Assembly: GCA_902794395.1 (NCBI GenBank)
Contig: CADBHB010000015.1
Span: 1 to 62,183 of the forward strand
Length of the DNA: 62,183 bases
Direction of reading: 5' to 3'
Source of the DNA: an uncultured Ruminococcus sp.
GTDB taxonomy: Bacteria > Bacillota > Clostridia > Oscillospirales > Acutalibacteraceae
In this document: positions 18,823-29,400 of the stretch, one piece after another
Position numbering within the stretch: the stretch's first letter is position 1
Layout: every line of letters starts with the position of its first letter
The notes under the pieces: model-generated
Told to the model about the DNA's origin: nothing
What the model saw: the letters and a program-made list of their open reading frames with translations, nothing else
The model's database searches: none
Translations under genes and position numbers: made by a program

Positions 18823-20946
18823 GTGAAAAAGAGGTTCAACATCAAAACAAAATTCGGCAGAAAAAGCATCCTGTTTGCAACAGTGTCCATCCTGTTGATG
18901 GTTTTGCTGACAATCAGCGGCACCTCAAGCTGGATCGAGGATGTTTCTCAGGTAGAATTCAAATCGAACGATGATTCTCAGCAGACGCCCGTACATATCG
19001 GCAGCAAAGTCTTAAAATCCGACGCGGTTATGAAGTCAAACCCCACAGGAACCACTGAGGTCAACCTCGAGCATTACTTCAACAAGTCGGGCGACATGCA
19101 CCTCTCTCCCTGCTACGGCGACGGCGAAAACTTCTATTTCCCCGTAGATCAGCAGAGTGTCAGCAACAGCGTATCCTACCGCACCGGCACCAAGGACGAC
19201 GCGAACGTCAACTATCTCAGCGCCACCTTCCGTATCCAATCCGAAGGCGCGGCGACCGCCTATTGGTTTGAAAAATCAGGCAACGACCACGACACGCCCT
19301 ATGTCACCTTTAAAGACCGTGATAACGTAACAGCGACAAATCCCGAAACGGGCGAGCCTACCAACTATGGGACAGTATCCGGACTTGACCAATATCTGCG
19401 CATTTCAGTCACCATCGACGGCGCTACAAACGTTTATGCGCTCAATTCCAACGGGCAGTATAATACTGTTTCCGGTGGTAACACACTGTCTACTGTCACC
19501 GGTCGCCGCATAGATCAATACACATATTACACGGAAGCCTTCAATGACAACAGTCCCGAGCAGTATTATAAAAACACGGCAAACGTGAACAACAAGCCTA
19601 ATCAGGGTGCCGGCTACAACCTCAACGGCAATACTCTGTTCACAGTCAATAAGCTTGATTCTTCAAACGCGAACACTATAAAAACCGTTACGGTAAAACT
19701 GTGGCTCGAGTATAACAACAGCGGCGTCAGTGCCGCGGATCTTGCTTCCGTCAACCTCAACTTTGTTTCCTCCCATGCAAAAACCAGAAGGATTTATGTG
19801 AAGGATGCGACGGTTTGGCAGGATAATTACGCCCAGCCAAAATGGTTGTCTCATAATGGCTCCAGTGATAACACCGCCGGTCTGTTTTGGGTTTTAAAAG
19901 ATGATTCAAGCGTTCACTATAAGTTGAACAGAGTTAGCAGCTCGTCTGATTACTATTATGTAGATGTTCCTGCGGTGTATAATAACGCGGCGTTCAAGCT
20001 ATCAAGACGCAGTTCAACGACATGGAATGGCAGTTCAGAGTGGGACAAATGGGAAACGACCTTCCCCAATACGTTCCACAGCGAGACCTATACCGTGTAT
20101 TCCACCGACTTTGCCACATGGGAGCCTGCCTCCAACGTGCACGTGGTCTATTTTACGGACTCTGCTTTCTTTGGAAGTAATCATGTATATGATTATATGT
20201 GGGACAGCGCAAGTGTCATAAACAATAATGACATCAACGCCAAGGTCGTTAAAAACGCGAACTGGCCCGGCGTGAAAATGAACGCCAAGATGAAAACCAA
20301 AACCGCTTCTCAAAGCCTGGATACCTATGCGTTTTTCTACAACGCTGATTATGACCGTATTATCTTCAACGATGGTGATTTGGTAACTGGTCAAAACCAA
20401 GAATACCAAACGCAGGACTTGTGGTTGACTGACAGTCAGGGAAACCCATTAAACTTGGTCAACGGCACCTTTGATATGACCACCTTGACGTGGTTCCATA
20501 CAAATCCGACGAATACCTCAACTTGGTCTAGTAGAATGCCAACCTATAGCACCGCCTACATCGATGGCAACTTTTCCACCAATAATGCGTGGAAAAAAAC
20601 ACGGTTTGCCTATGGCGGCGAGTATGTCAATACAACCGGAAACGCATTTAAGGACACAAGCGCCAACAATATGTTGTGTAAGGTTTATATTAAATCAGAA
20701 TTGTCCGCAAGCAACGCTGGTGATTATCAGTTTGTTATCCATTACAATGGCAATACATATAAGACTTGGGCAGATAACGGTCATTTGAATTTATATGCCG
20801 GCGGTTCTGTAGAAATGTATCCCGAGGGCGGCAATAATAACAGCCATGTTATTTGTAAAGGACTGGATAAAGGTGTGTATCGTTTTTATTTAAAGCCTAT
20901 TGCAAATAATGGCATACAGGTATACCTTGTTGCCGGCGAGAATTGA
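18823..20946 (+). CDS. SipW-type surface protein with CBM26-like starch-binding module (paralogue F)
   Basis: GTG start with AAGGAGGTGA upstream. The signal helix is followed by SGTSSWIEDVS, a divergent AWF site. The N-terminal half is a family domain closing with VKLWLEYNNSG near residue 295. The region about 435-560 resembles CBM26: VHVVYFTDSAFF, DYMWDS, ANWPGVKM, YAFFYNADYDRIIFNDGD. CBM26 modules bind alpha-glucans. A further beta domain follows to residue 707. A fibre-associated glycan-binding component is inferred. Base composition is slightly more AT-rich towards the 3' end. Confidence 0.7.
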   Translation: MKKRFNIKTKFGRKSILFATVSILLMVLLTISGTSSWIEDVSQVEFKSNDDSQQTPVHIGSKVLKSDAVMKSNPTGTTEVNLEHYFNKSGDMHLSPCYGDGENFYFPVDQQSVSNSVSYRTGTKDDANVNYLSATFRIQSEGAATAYWFEKSGNDHDTPYVTFKDRDNVTATNPETGEPTNYGTVSGLDQYLRISVTIDGATNVYALNSNGQYNTVSGGNTLSTVTGRRIDQYTYYTEAFNDNSPEQYYKNTANVNNKPNQGAGYNLNGNTLFTVNKLDSSNANTIKTVTVKLWLEYNNSGVSAADLASVNLNFVSSHAKTRRIYVKDATVWQDNYAQPKWLSHNGSSDNTAGLFWVLKDDSSVHYKLNRVSSSSDYYYVDVPAVYNNAAFKLSRRSSTTWNGSSEWDKWETTFPNTFHSETYTVYSTDFATWEPASNVHVVYFTDSAFFGSNHVYDYMWDSASVINNNDINAKVVKNANWPGVKMNAKMKTKTASQSLDTYAFFYNADYDRIIFNDGDLVTGQNQEYQTQDLWLTDSQGNPLNLVNGTFDMTTLTWFHTNPTNTSTWSSRMPTYSTAYIDGNFSTNNAWKKTRFAYGGEYVNTTGNAFKDTSANNMLCKVYIKSELSASNAGDYQFVIHYNGNTYKTWADNGHLNLYAGGSVEMYPEGGNNNSHVICKGLDKGVYRFYLKPIANNGIQVYLVAGEN

Positions 20947-20989
20947 TGTAAGTTTTTCACAATAATTTGATTTTAAAGGTGGTGATATC

Positions 20990-22312
20990 ATGAACACAAC
21001 AAAAAAGCTCTTTGCGTTGATGCTGATCGGCGTGTTGCTGGTGGTCAGCTTTGTGCCGTCTACGTTTTCATGGTATCCTCACAACGACACAGAGGAAGGC
21101 AAAAGTATCCACTATGCCGATGATTTGGAGCTTTCTTTAAAAACGGCTTCTGATTCGGTTTCTATGTCAACGGTCACCTGTGACAAAAACGGTTTGGTTT
21201 CCAACACCAATACGGTAACGGGAATCAGCGCAAATGCGGGCACCGTTGTATATTATAAAACTACTATAGAAAACAGTGGTTCCGATCCTGTTATGGTCGA
21301 TCTTGAGACGCTGAATCTCCCTAACAACGCTGATTTTGCTATAGGTACTTTCAGCCCCACCATCAACGAAAAGGCGTTTGCGTCGCGTGCCGTGCGCTCC
21401 AAGGTGTCGGATGATAAGGTGCGTGTCTATTTCAAGACCAACAGCTCCATGGCCTCTTATTGGGCGGTCGATAACGGCAGACTTCTGAGGGAAGCAGGAA
21501 CATACATGCCCGACGGTTCAACACCGACCTCAACAGCGGCTGCAGGTTCTTCTTCTCAAACAAGCAGCAGCACAGGCACGACCAATGATATCAATATTTC
21601 ATATACGGTTGACGGCAAAGAAGTTCAAATGATGATGACCCGCACCAACTCTTCCAACTATGATACCATTACCGACGATAGCGGTACCAACAAGGTGTAT
21701 TACGCCGACATTCCTTCCGGTACCGAGAAGTTCTATTTCTTCAACCATTGGTATCTGCGTTCCGCCTCCAACCGCGAGTGGAACCGCACGATTGATATTA
21801 CCGACCTCTCCGCCGGCAAGCTGTATTATCTTACGGGTCAAAGTGTAGACAACCAGTGGAAGGAATACAAGTCAAGAGATGTTGACCACACCCTTGTTGC
21901 AGTCAACAACTATTACAAATCCGTCCGCATGAGCTTGGGCAACAGCATTTTTGCCGACATCAGCCTCAAAAAGGACAGCGATACAGAGGACGAGGAGTTT
22001 GTTCCCGATTATTACGGCAACAGCATTTCTTACAGTGTGTATTCGGGATCAAGTTATGTGTCTGTTAACAAGGATGGTTTGATCACGCCTAAGGCGGCAG
22101 GTACCGCTACGGTTAGAACCACCATAACCGGACGCTATGGAGATACGCGTATATTAGACACCACGGTGTATATCCCGACGAATATAGATCAGGTGCCCAT
22201 CATCAAAAATGTGCGTGTTCCGGAGGGTGACAGCGTCGATGTTTATTGGTACGCGCGCAACAACAGCAGTACTGAGCGTATGTCGACCGGTGCGATTTTC
22301 TTAACGATTTAA
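20990..22312 (+). CDS. SipW-type secreted protein with Ser/Thr linker and BIG2-like domain
   Basis: AAAGGTGG precedes ATG. The signal MNTTKKLF... ends with PSTFSWYPHND, again a SipW-type site. Domain 1 (about 35-170) is beta-rich, with an ENSGSDPVMVDLETL stretch typical of camelysin/TasA-like folds. A Ser/Thr/Ala linker (about 180-205) follows, then a beta domain, and a BIG2-like Ig fold (about 345-400) with VSVNKDGLITPKAAGTATV. It lacks the W-x-E-G-x-D block. Likely an accessory adhesin or fibre component processed by the next gene product. Confidence 0.68.
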   Translation: MNTTKKLFALMLIGVLLVVSFVPSTFSWYPHNDTEEGKSIHYADDLELSLKTASDSVSMSTVTCDKNGLVSNTNTVTGISANAGTVVYYKTTIENSGSDPVMVDLETLNLPNNADFAIGTFSPTINEKAFASRAVRSKVSDDKVRVYFKTNSSMASYWAVDNGRLLREAGTYMPDGSTPTSTAAAGSSSQTSSSTGTTNDINISYTVDGKEVQMMMTRTNSSNYDTITDDSGTNKVYYADIPSGTEKFYFFNHWYLRSASNREWNRTIDITDLSAGKLYYLTGQSVDNQWKEYKSRDVDHTLVAVNNYYKSVRMSLGNSIFADISLKKDSDTEDEEFVPDYYGNSISYSVYSGSSYVSVNKDGLITPKAAGTATVRTTITGRYGDTRILDTTVYIPTNIDQVPIIKNVRVPEGDSVDVYWYARNNSSTERMSTGAIFLTI

Positions 22313-22327
22313 CTGGATGGAATTTGA

Positions 22328-23152
22328 TTGAAAACAAATAATACAAAAAAAGAAGAAAAGACAAAAAATATACAAACAGAAACTCAAAGCGGCGAAAAAA
22401 AATCGCCGCTTAAAGTCGTTATAAAAGTAGTTAAAATCATAAAGAATACCATTCTTGTTATCATACTTGCGGCTCTGCTATGCCTGCTTGCCGTAATTTT
22501 GACGGCGCGCATGAACGGTGAAACTCCGACCCTCTTCGGCTACACCGTTTACCGCGTCAGCTCGGCGAGCATGACGCCCTACCTAAAGGTCGGCGACATC
22601 ATTCTGTGTCAAAAGTGCGACCCGATGAAGCTGCGCGACGGTGATGTAATAACCTATAACGGAAAAAGCGGACAGTTTGCCGGCAAGCGTGTAACGCACC
22701 GCGTTATCAAAGAACCCTACTACAATGAAAACGACGGCAAGTATTATCTGCTTACCAAGGGCGACGATAACCCCGCCGAGGATACGCCCATCACTACCTC
22801 TCAGGTAACGGGCAAAATGCTGAGAAAGATCGACATGTTAAAGAGCGTGTATGACTTCTTTGTCACGCCGTGGGGTCTGTTGACGCTGATCGGGTTGATT
22901 ATTCTGGTGTTTTTCGGAGAGATCATAAATTTTGTCAAGGCGTTGTTCGGCATTGAAGTCGAAGAAGAGGAGCACGAGGACATACAAGATGTGATAGAGC
23001 GCGTGCAGCGCGAGGAAGCCGAAAAGCAGGCGGCTTTGGAGGAAAATGCCCAACGGGTTTCAAAATCCGAAGGATATGAGGAAGCGGAAGAGAGCTTTGA
23101 AAACAGCATTGAAGAGAGTCAGACCTCCGCGGAAAACGACGAAAACAAATAA
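22328..23152 (+). CDS. sipW: SipW-type (ER-type) signal peptidase I, copy 2
   Basis: TTG start 15 bp after the previous stop, with a weak GGATGG site. Catalytic residues: Ser81 in SASMTP, His124 in VTHRV (in place of Lys) and Asp146 in TKGDDN. One helix at about 38-60 and one at about 180-205; the tail is very acidic (runs of Glu) and cytoplasmic. It differs from copy 1 in having a longer basic N-terminus. Two such peptidases bracket the locus, so each may serve a subset of substrates. Confidence 0.88.
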   Translation: MKTNNTKKEEKTKNIQTETQSGEKKSPLKVVIKVVKIIKNTILVIILAALLCLLAVILTARMNGETPTLFGYTVYRVSSASMTPYLKVGDIILCQKCDPMKLRDGDVITYNGKSGQFAGKRVTHRVIKEPYYNENDGKYYLLTKGDDNPAEDTPITTSQVTGKMLRKIDMLKSVYDFFVTPWGLLTLIGLIILVFFGEIINFVKALFGIEVEEEEHEDIQDVIERVQREEAEKQAALEENAQRVSKSEGYEEAEESFENSIEESQTSAENDENK

Positions 23153-23168
23153 AACTAGACCGATAGCA

Positions 23169-23203
23169 GCGAGAGCCTTCCTTGCGGAGGACTCTCGCTT
23201 TGT
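23169..23203 (+). terminator. Terminator closing the SipW-type locus
   Basis: GCGAGAG pairs with CTCTCGC, with CTTCC/GGAGG inside, followed by TTTGT. It ends the unit that began at about 8190. Confidence 0.75.
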
Positions 23204-23282
23204 AATATAGGTCAAAAATCCGACGGTAAATTTATGCAAGGCGACAATTTGCGTAAATAATGCACAAAAATACTATAGCCTA

Positions 23283-23311
23283 TTGAGAAAATCAATGTCT
23301 TATGCTAAAAT
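23283..23311 (+). promoter_or_regulatory. Promoter of the 2210-residue protein gene
   Basis: TTGAGA (23283-23288), 17 bp, TAAAAT (23306-23311) with an extended TG element at 23303-23304. The leader would be about 85 bases. Confidence 0.7.
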
Positions 23312-23402
23312 TATGATATATAACTATGGGATAGTATAACTTTTTCTAATAGCAAGTTATCATTATAAACAGACAAGAATCCCCAATAACGGAGGTATCG
23401 TT

Positions 23403-26400
23403 ATGAAGCAAAATAAAGTGCGGTTTTCAAGATCGGCTATGTCAGTGCTCTTGGCGCTGTGTATGCTTGTGTCCTGCTGTATGGTGGCGCTGATTCCTAC
23501 CGACGCGGCAAAGGTGGAAAGTGAGGGGGTGGGTACCAACCGTGATGTTTACTTTACGCCGTACCACGGCGGCGAAGGTGCGGGCTGGATCAAAGATAAT
23601 GTGAAGATTGGTGCGCATTTCCAGTATGCAACAAATTCATGGGCTTCCAGACAAGGCTCTGACACCGGTCGTACGCAGGGCGGTCAGAGAGTATATAAAG
23701 TAACCGTTTTTGAAGACTACGGTGGATTGGATAATCTTTATTTCAGACGTGACAGCCTTGATAGCAATAATTCTAACGAGCAGCATGCGATTAATGGCTG
23801 GTCTGCAACAAGTAATTGGGCAGGAAAATACTATAACGGTTCTTCATGGGTATCTTTGTCCTACGATACCTTTAAACTCAAAAATAATGGCAATGATCTT
23901 GCGACATTTACGAACAGCTCCGGACGCGTGTACACAGCGACCGCAACTTTATCGGCGGGAACGACCTATAAGCTGAATGTTCACGACGGCACGAATTACT
24001 GGGCGAACAGCAGTGCCGGTACGCTGAGCAGCAGCGGCAATGAAACGTTGTACCGTTATGGCTCCGGCGGCAGCGCGGATTGTCTTACTATCACCGCACC
24101 CGTAACCGGCAGCTACAGCTTTACCTGGACGCTGAACGGCGCGGGTAGCCGCGAGGACGCGGGTACTCTGGCGGTCACCTTCCCGACAACATATACTGTC
24201 AGCTACTCGCTCGGTTCCAATGTGACAAAGGGAACCATTACCGGCGGCGATGACAACGGCAGCGGCACCATCACCGCTGTTTCGGGCAGCAACGTTGTCA
24301 TTAACGTCAGCTACGCAAGTGGATATGAATATGACAGCGCGAATTCCTCGCTGGGCGGCGCGACAGCGAGCAACAGCAATACGACATTTACCTTCAGCAG
24401 TATTTCGTCAAACAAAACCATTTCTATCGTCGCGAAGCAGAGCGCCTTTACGGTCACCGTGCAGGCGGGAACGGGAGGTTCTATATCGGGCACCACGAGC
24501 TTTACGGGCTTGACTTCCGGCGGCGGAGGTACTATTACCGCTGTGCCTGATACAGCAAACAACTATGTGTTCTCGGGCTGGACGGCAAACCCTGCCGGCA
24601 ACATCACCTTTGCCAGCTCGGGCTCGGCGACGACTACCTTTGAGGCGACCGGCGCGGCGACGATCACCGCGAACTTTACACAGGAGACATTGTATCCGGT
24701 GACGGTTTATTTGGATGGTTCCACGGCGTCCACCGTAAACGCGGGCAGTACGATCAATCCCGAGATCACGCGCACGGATCGTTCGCTTGATGACTACGAT
24801 TTTACCGGATGGACGCTGAACGGCAACGTGCAGCTGGCTTCGGGTTATTCAACCTCCGACCCGACCATCAAGATCAGCGCGACGGGCAGCGGCGGCACGG
24901 TCACCGCGAACTACAACCATGTGGATTACGTGTATTTTTACGCGGGCGTTCAGGATAACTGGAACGGCGCCGTGCGGGCAAAGCTTGGCAACACCGAGTT
25001 GACTGCCGCAAACACCTATTTGTACAATTCTTATCGAAACGACGGAAGTAATCACGGCGGTACCACCGGAAGCTTGGCGATCTACAACGCGAGCGGAAAT
25101 ACATTAGGCGGAGAGGCTACCTGGTATTACGTAGCGATTTTCCGTGTTCCGGCAAGTTCTACGGGAAAAATCTATGTCGGCACCAACAACGCTTGGGTAG
25201 ACTGCGGCAATATCCATACCGACAAAAACGGCTACGGCTACTTTGCCTCCAGCTATTCCGATAACAATAACTTTTCGGTCGTTCTAAGTCCGCATGAGGT
25301 AACGGCGGTCACACTTAATAAATCCGATTATGACGGCGATGAAACTATTACTGTCAGCAAGACGGAAACAGTTTATTCCGGAACAAAAACAGCAGGTCAG
25401 GACGACTTTACCTACACCTATGAGCTGGTGAACTCCGGTACGAATGCGGTGGTAAAAACGCTGGGTACGGACTTGCCTTCCAGCACAGGTAACTATACCT
25501 TTGTGCCCGATCAAAAGAATATCGCCGCGGGCAGCTACAAGATTGTCATCCATACGCGTGACTCGACAACCGGCAAGATCCATAATTCCTGCGCATCAAG
25601 CACCTTTACCATTCAAACAACTCCGACACAGTCGACTGTGTCCGCGAGCGCGACTAACGGCAGCGTGACTTCGCGCAGCTATACCTACAAAAACGGCTCC
25701 GCAACGAGCTTCAACAACGGCGCCAGCCTGAGAGCGGGTTCGGTTGTCACGCTGACGTATACGCTGAACAACGGCTATACACAGGGCACCACCACGCCGA
25801 CAGGCATCGCGTCCTCGGCGCTTACAGAGAGTTATAATTCCACTACCCGCGTGCTGACCATCACGTTCACCGTTCCCTCCGGCGGTACGGCGATCACGAT
25901 CTCTCACACGGCGAGTGAGATCACACATTCCGTGATTGTGAAACGGCGTTATTATCAATCCAACGGCACGACGCAAATCACCGTGGACAGCTCGGCTTAC
26001 CAAACACTGACCGGCGTTGGTATCTCTACCGCGAAGTCAACCAATGCCGCACCTACGATGGAAAACTATACATTCTGGAAATTTACCCTTCCGTCGGGTG
26101 TAACGCTAAAGACCGGTGATTTGACGACCGCTGCTGCCATTTCCGTTAACGCGACGGTGGATAACGCAACGATCTATATCGATTATAAGGAAACGCTGTA
26201 TACTTTGACTCTGGTGAATCAGGGCAGCCACGGTACTATCAAGCAGAGCGGCAGCTCCACGGCGCTTTCCTCCATTCAGGTGGGCAATGTAACCGGCGTT
26301 ACTCTGGTAGCTACGCCTAACGAGGGTTATCAGTTTAGTTCGTGGGCAAAAACGACGAATGCCTCGGCTATTACGATCGGCAACGCGTCGAGCAACTCGA

Positions 26401-29400
26401 CAACCTTCAAAATCAGCGGCAACGCAACGGTGACGGCGCAGTACACGGCGGTTCAATATACCATCAGTGCTTCGGGAAGCCCCGCGTCCGGCGCGATATC
26501 GCTGACCACCACCGACACCGGCGGCTCCTCAAAAACCGGCGGTGAGATCGACGATCTGTTTGAGATCAGGGTGACGGTGAACACAGCCGGCGGCTATGTG
26601 CTTGACAGCACACCGATCACCTTCCAATCGGGAACCGGATATGCCGCTCCGACACTGCAAAGCGGTTATCCTACCAACTCGGGGTCAAGCTATGTGTTCC
26701 GCTATAGTCTAAACGCGGGCAACGCGATTGCCACGGTCCATTTCAAGGCGGCTACCCCTACGCTGAGCAATGTGAGGATCAGGGACAACACCCATCTGAA
26801 CACAGATATCGACAGCTGCACGATATATGCCGATAACGCGATAGTTAACCACTATTATTTGCAGCCGGTATACGCGACAGCTTCGACCGACAGTTTTTCC
26901 ACCTTGAGCTACGCGACAAAAACGACCGGCGGAACCGCTATAGGCAGCAGCACGTCAACGCCGTGTACAATCAACGCAAGCTCATCGATCGTCCCGACAT
27001 CCGAAACGGGCACGGTCACCTATAAATTCTATGTTACCGCGACAAACGAGCCCGCGGGCGTAACGTCGAAGTCGACCACTTACACCTATACCATCAGCGT
27101 CTCGTTCAATAATAAGCAAAGAGCATTTTTCAACCTGAGCAAGATATATAACAAACTGCTGCGCGAGAGCACATCGGGCAACGCCTATTATTCGGATGCG
27201 GCGACGCAGATCGCGAACTACAATACTGCTTATGACGCGGCGACAAGCTTTTACGGCAACGGCAGTGTATGGCCCGCGTATAACGACACGGCTTCTACCA
27301 CGGTATATACGGATTTGACGAACGCTTTGACCACGCTGATGTCTAAGGCGAATATGACGACGGTGTATGTGCTGTCGAATGTGGCGAACACAGCGACAAA
27401 TACGCCGGTGAATGTCACGTTCTCGACAAACGGCAACGACACCGACTGGAAGCATCTGATGATGTACTCGATCTATGACGAGTTGAAAACAAGCGGCAGA
27501 AAGAAGATTTCCGATAGTTTCGACAACTACGCGTTCCACACGAATTACGACGGCGTCGTGAAAAACAGCTCGGGAACAGCCACCTATTATATGTATACAT
27601 TCAGTTACGCCGGCAGAGCAAAATTCCAGATTTGGAAGGGCACTGCGGCAGCTGATCCGACATTCGCGGAGAACAAGAAGCTGACAGGCGTTGTGACAAG
27701 CGCGACGGACATCGGCGAGAAGTACTATGTGGATGTATATAATGTCACTGTGGGTTCCGGCTCGGAGACAAGCTGCTCGATATGGGCGGACTTCGGTCAT
27801 GAAAGAACCACCACGGGCAAGCAGTTTTTGGAGATCAACGAAACTAAACCCGGCGATTACATCAAGAATACTATGTTCGGTATTCAGGAAACCGGTTCGG
27901 TCATAACTTCCCGCGGCAGAGCGAATGTGTATAAGAACAACACGGTGTTTACCATTTACGGTCCCATCGGCAAGGCAGGCGCTGAAACGGTGGACCTGAA
28001 ATCTGCCGATTTCACCAGCCCGAAGCAGGGCAAATACAGGATCACCTACACCACTCAATTCGGTACAAAGGCGAACGGAACCTCTTATTATGAGGCTACC
28101 TCGACCTTCTATCTGTGGGTCGCCTATGACGATGTGACGGTATATGTTGACATGAACGACAACGTCGGTACGCCGATTTTGAACTTTGAATACCAAGCGG
28201 ATCAAAACGGTTTACCGGTTACGTCCGGCGGTACAGCCGCGTATTTGCCCTACGAGATGGATTTGATGACGGGCAGCGAGTCGGTGTATAAATACACGGT
28301 GAAAACCTCTAAGCTGAAGGATGATTATCATATCGCATTTAGCTCACTTGTTCCGCTGAATATCTGCTATATCACGGTGGAGAACCGTAAAATCGGACTG
28401 AATTCGGGCGGCTTTGACATCACCAACGAAGCGCGTATCTCGGGCGAGGTGTGGCTGAAGGCGGATTCCACGCACCTGACGACCTTTAAGACGCTCGGCT
28501 ACGGCTCGGTGACAAGCAGCTTTGTGGCGGTTACCGAGGACGCCAATCACAAGGTTATTTCCGCTGCGGTGAAGAATATGCGCGGCACGGGCATCGTGAC
28601 CGACGACGAGGAGATCTTCCACGCAAAATACGCGGCAAGCGGCACGGACGACAGTCTGGACGACTTCGGCTATGTCTTGAATGTCACGATGAATCCCGAA
28701 GCTTCCAACGGCGGCAACACCTACTACTTCGACAGATGGATGAAGCTGCAGACGCCCGGCGACGGCTTGACTGTCGACACCAACGGAAAGCTGGCGAAGA
28801 ATGACAATAACAAAACGCCGCTGAATATGAGCGGTGCGGTGGAATATGAAAGCAGACAGGATATGAGCTTCACCTCGCCGTTCCCATACAGCGACGGCGA
28901 CGGCGACTACACCTATGTGGCGCTGTATAAGCTGGCGCAGTCGGGTGACAGCACTGTGCGTGTAGAGGCGACCTTTGAGTTTGAGGACTACGACACCTCC
29001 GACGGCAACTATATCTATGACCAGAACAAGACGACCGTTCCGGCTTCGTACACCAAGACGATAAAGGTGACGGGTCAGACATTTGCACAGGCGCAGACAA
29101 ATATTGATTCTATTGTCAGAGCTAATCTGCCGCATATCGAGAGCAACTACTTTGATTACACCATTCAGACCGCACCCATCACCATCGGCTCGAACGGCGC
29201 CATCGCCGCAGAGAGCAAGATCAAGGTAACGGCGCAGTTTACCGAGACGCCGCATCCGTATACGATCATATTGAAAAACGGAAGCAATGCTATTGTGGGT
29301 TCGCCGCATGAAGGATACTATCAGCAGACTGTAGAGTTGACAGCGCCGAGCGGGGTTTCCAATCCCGTCTGGAAGGACAGCAAGGGCAATATCATCGGCT

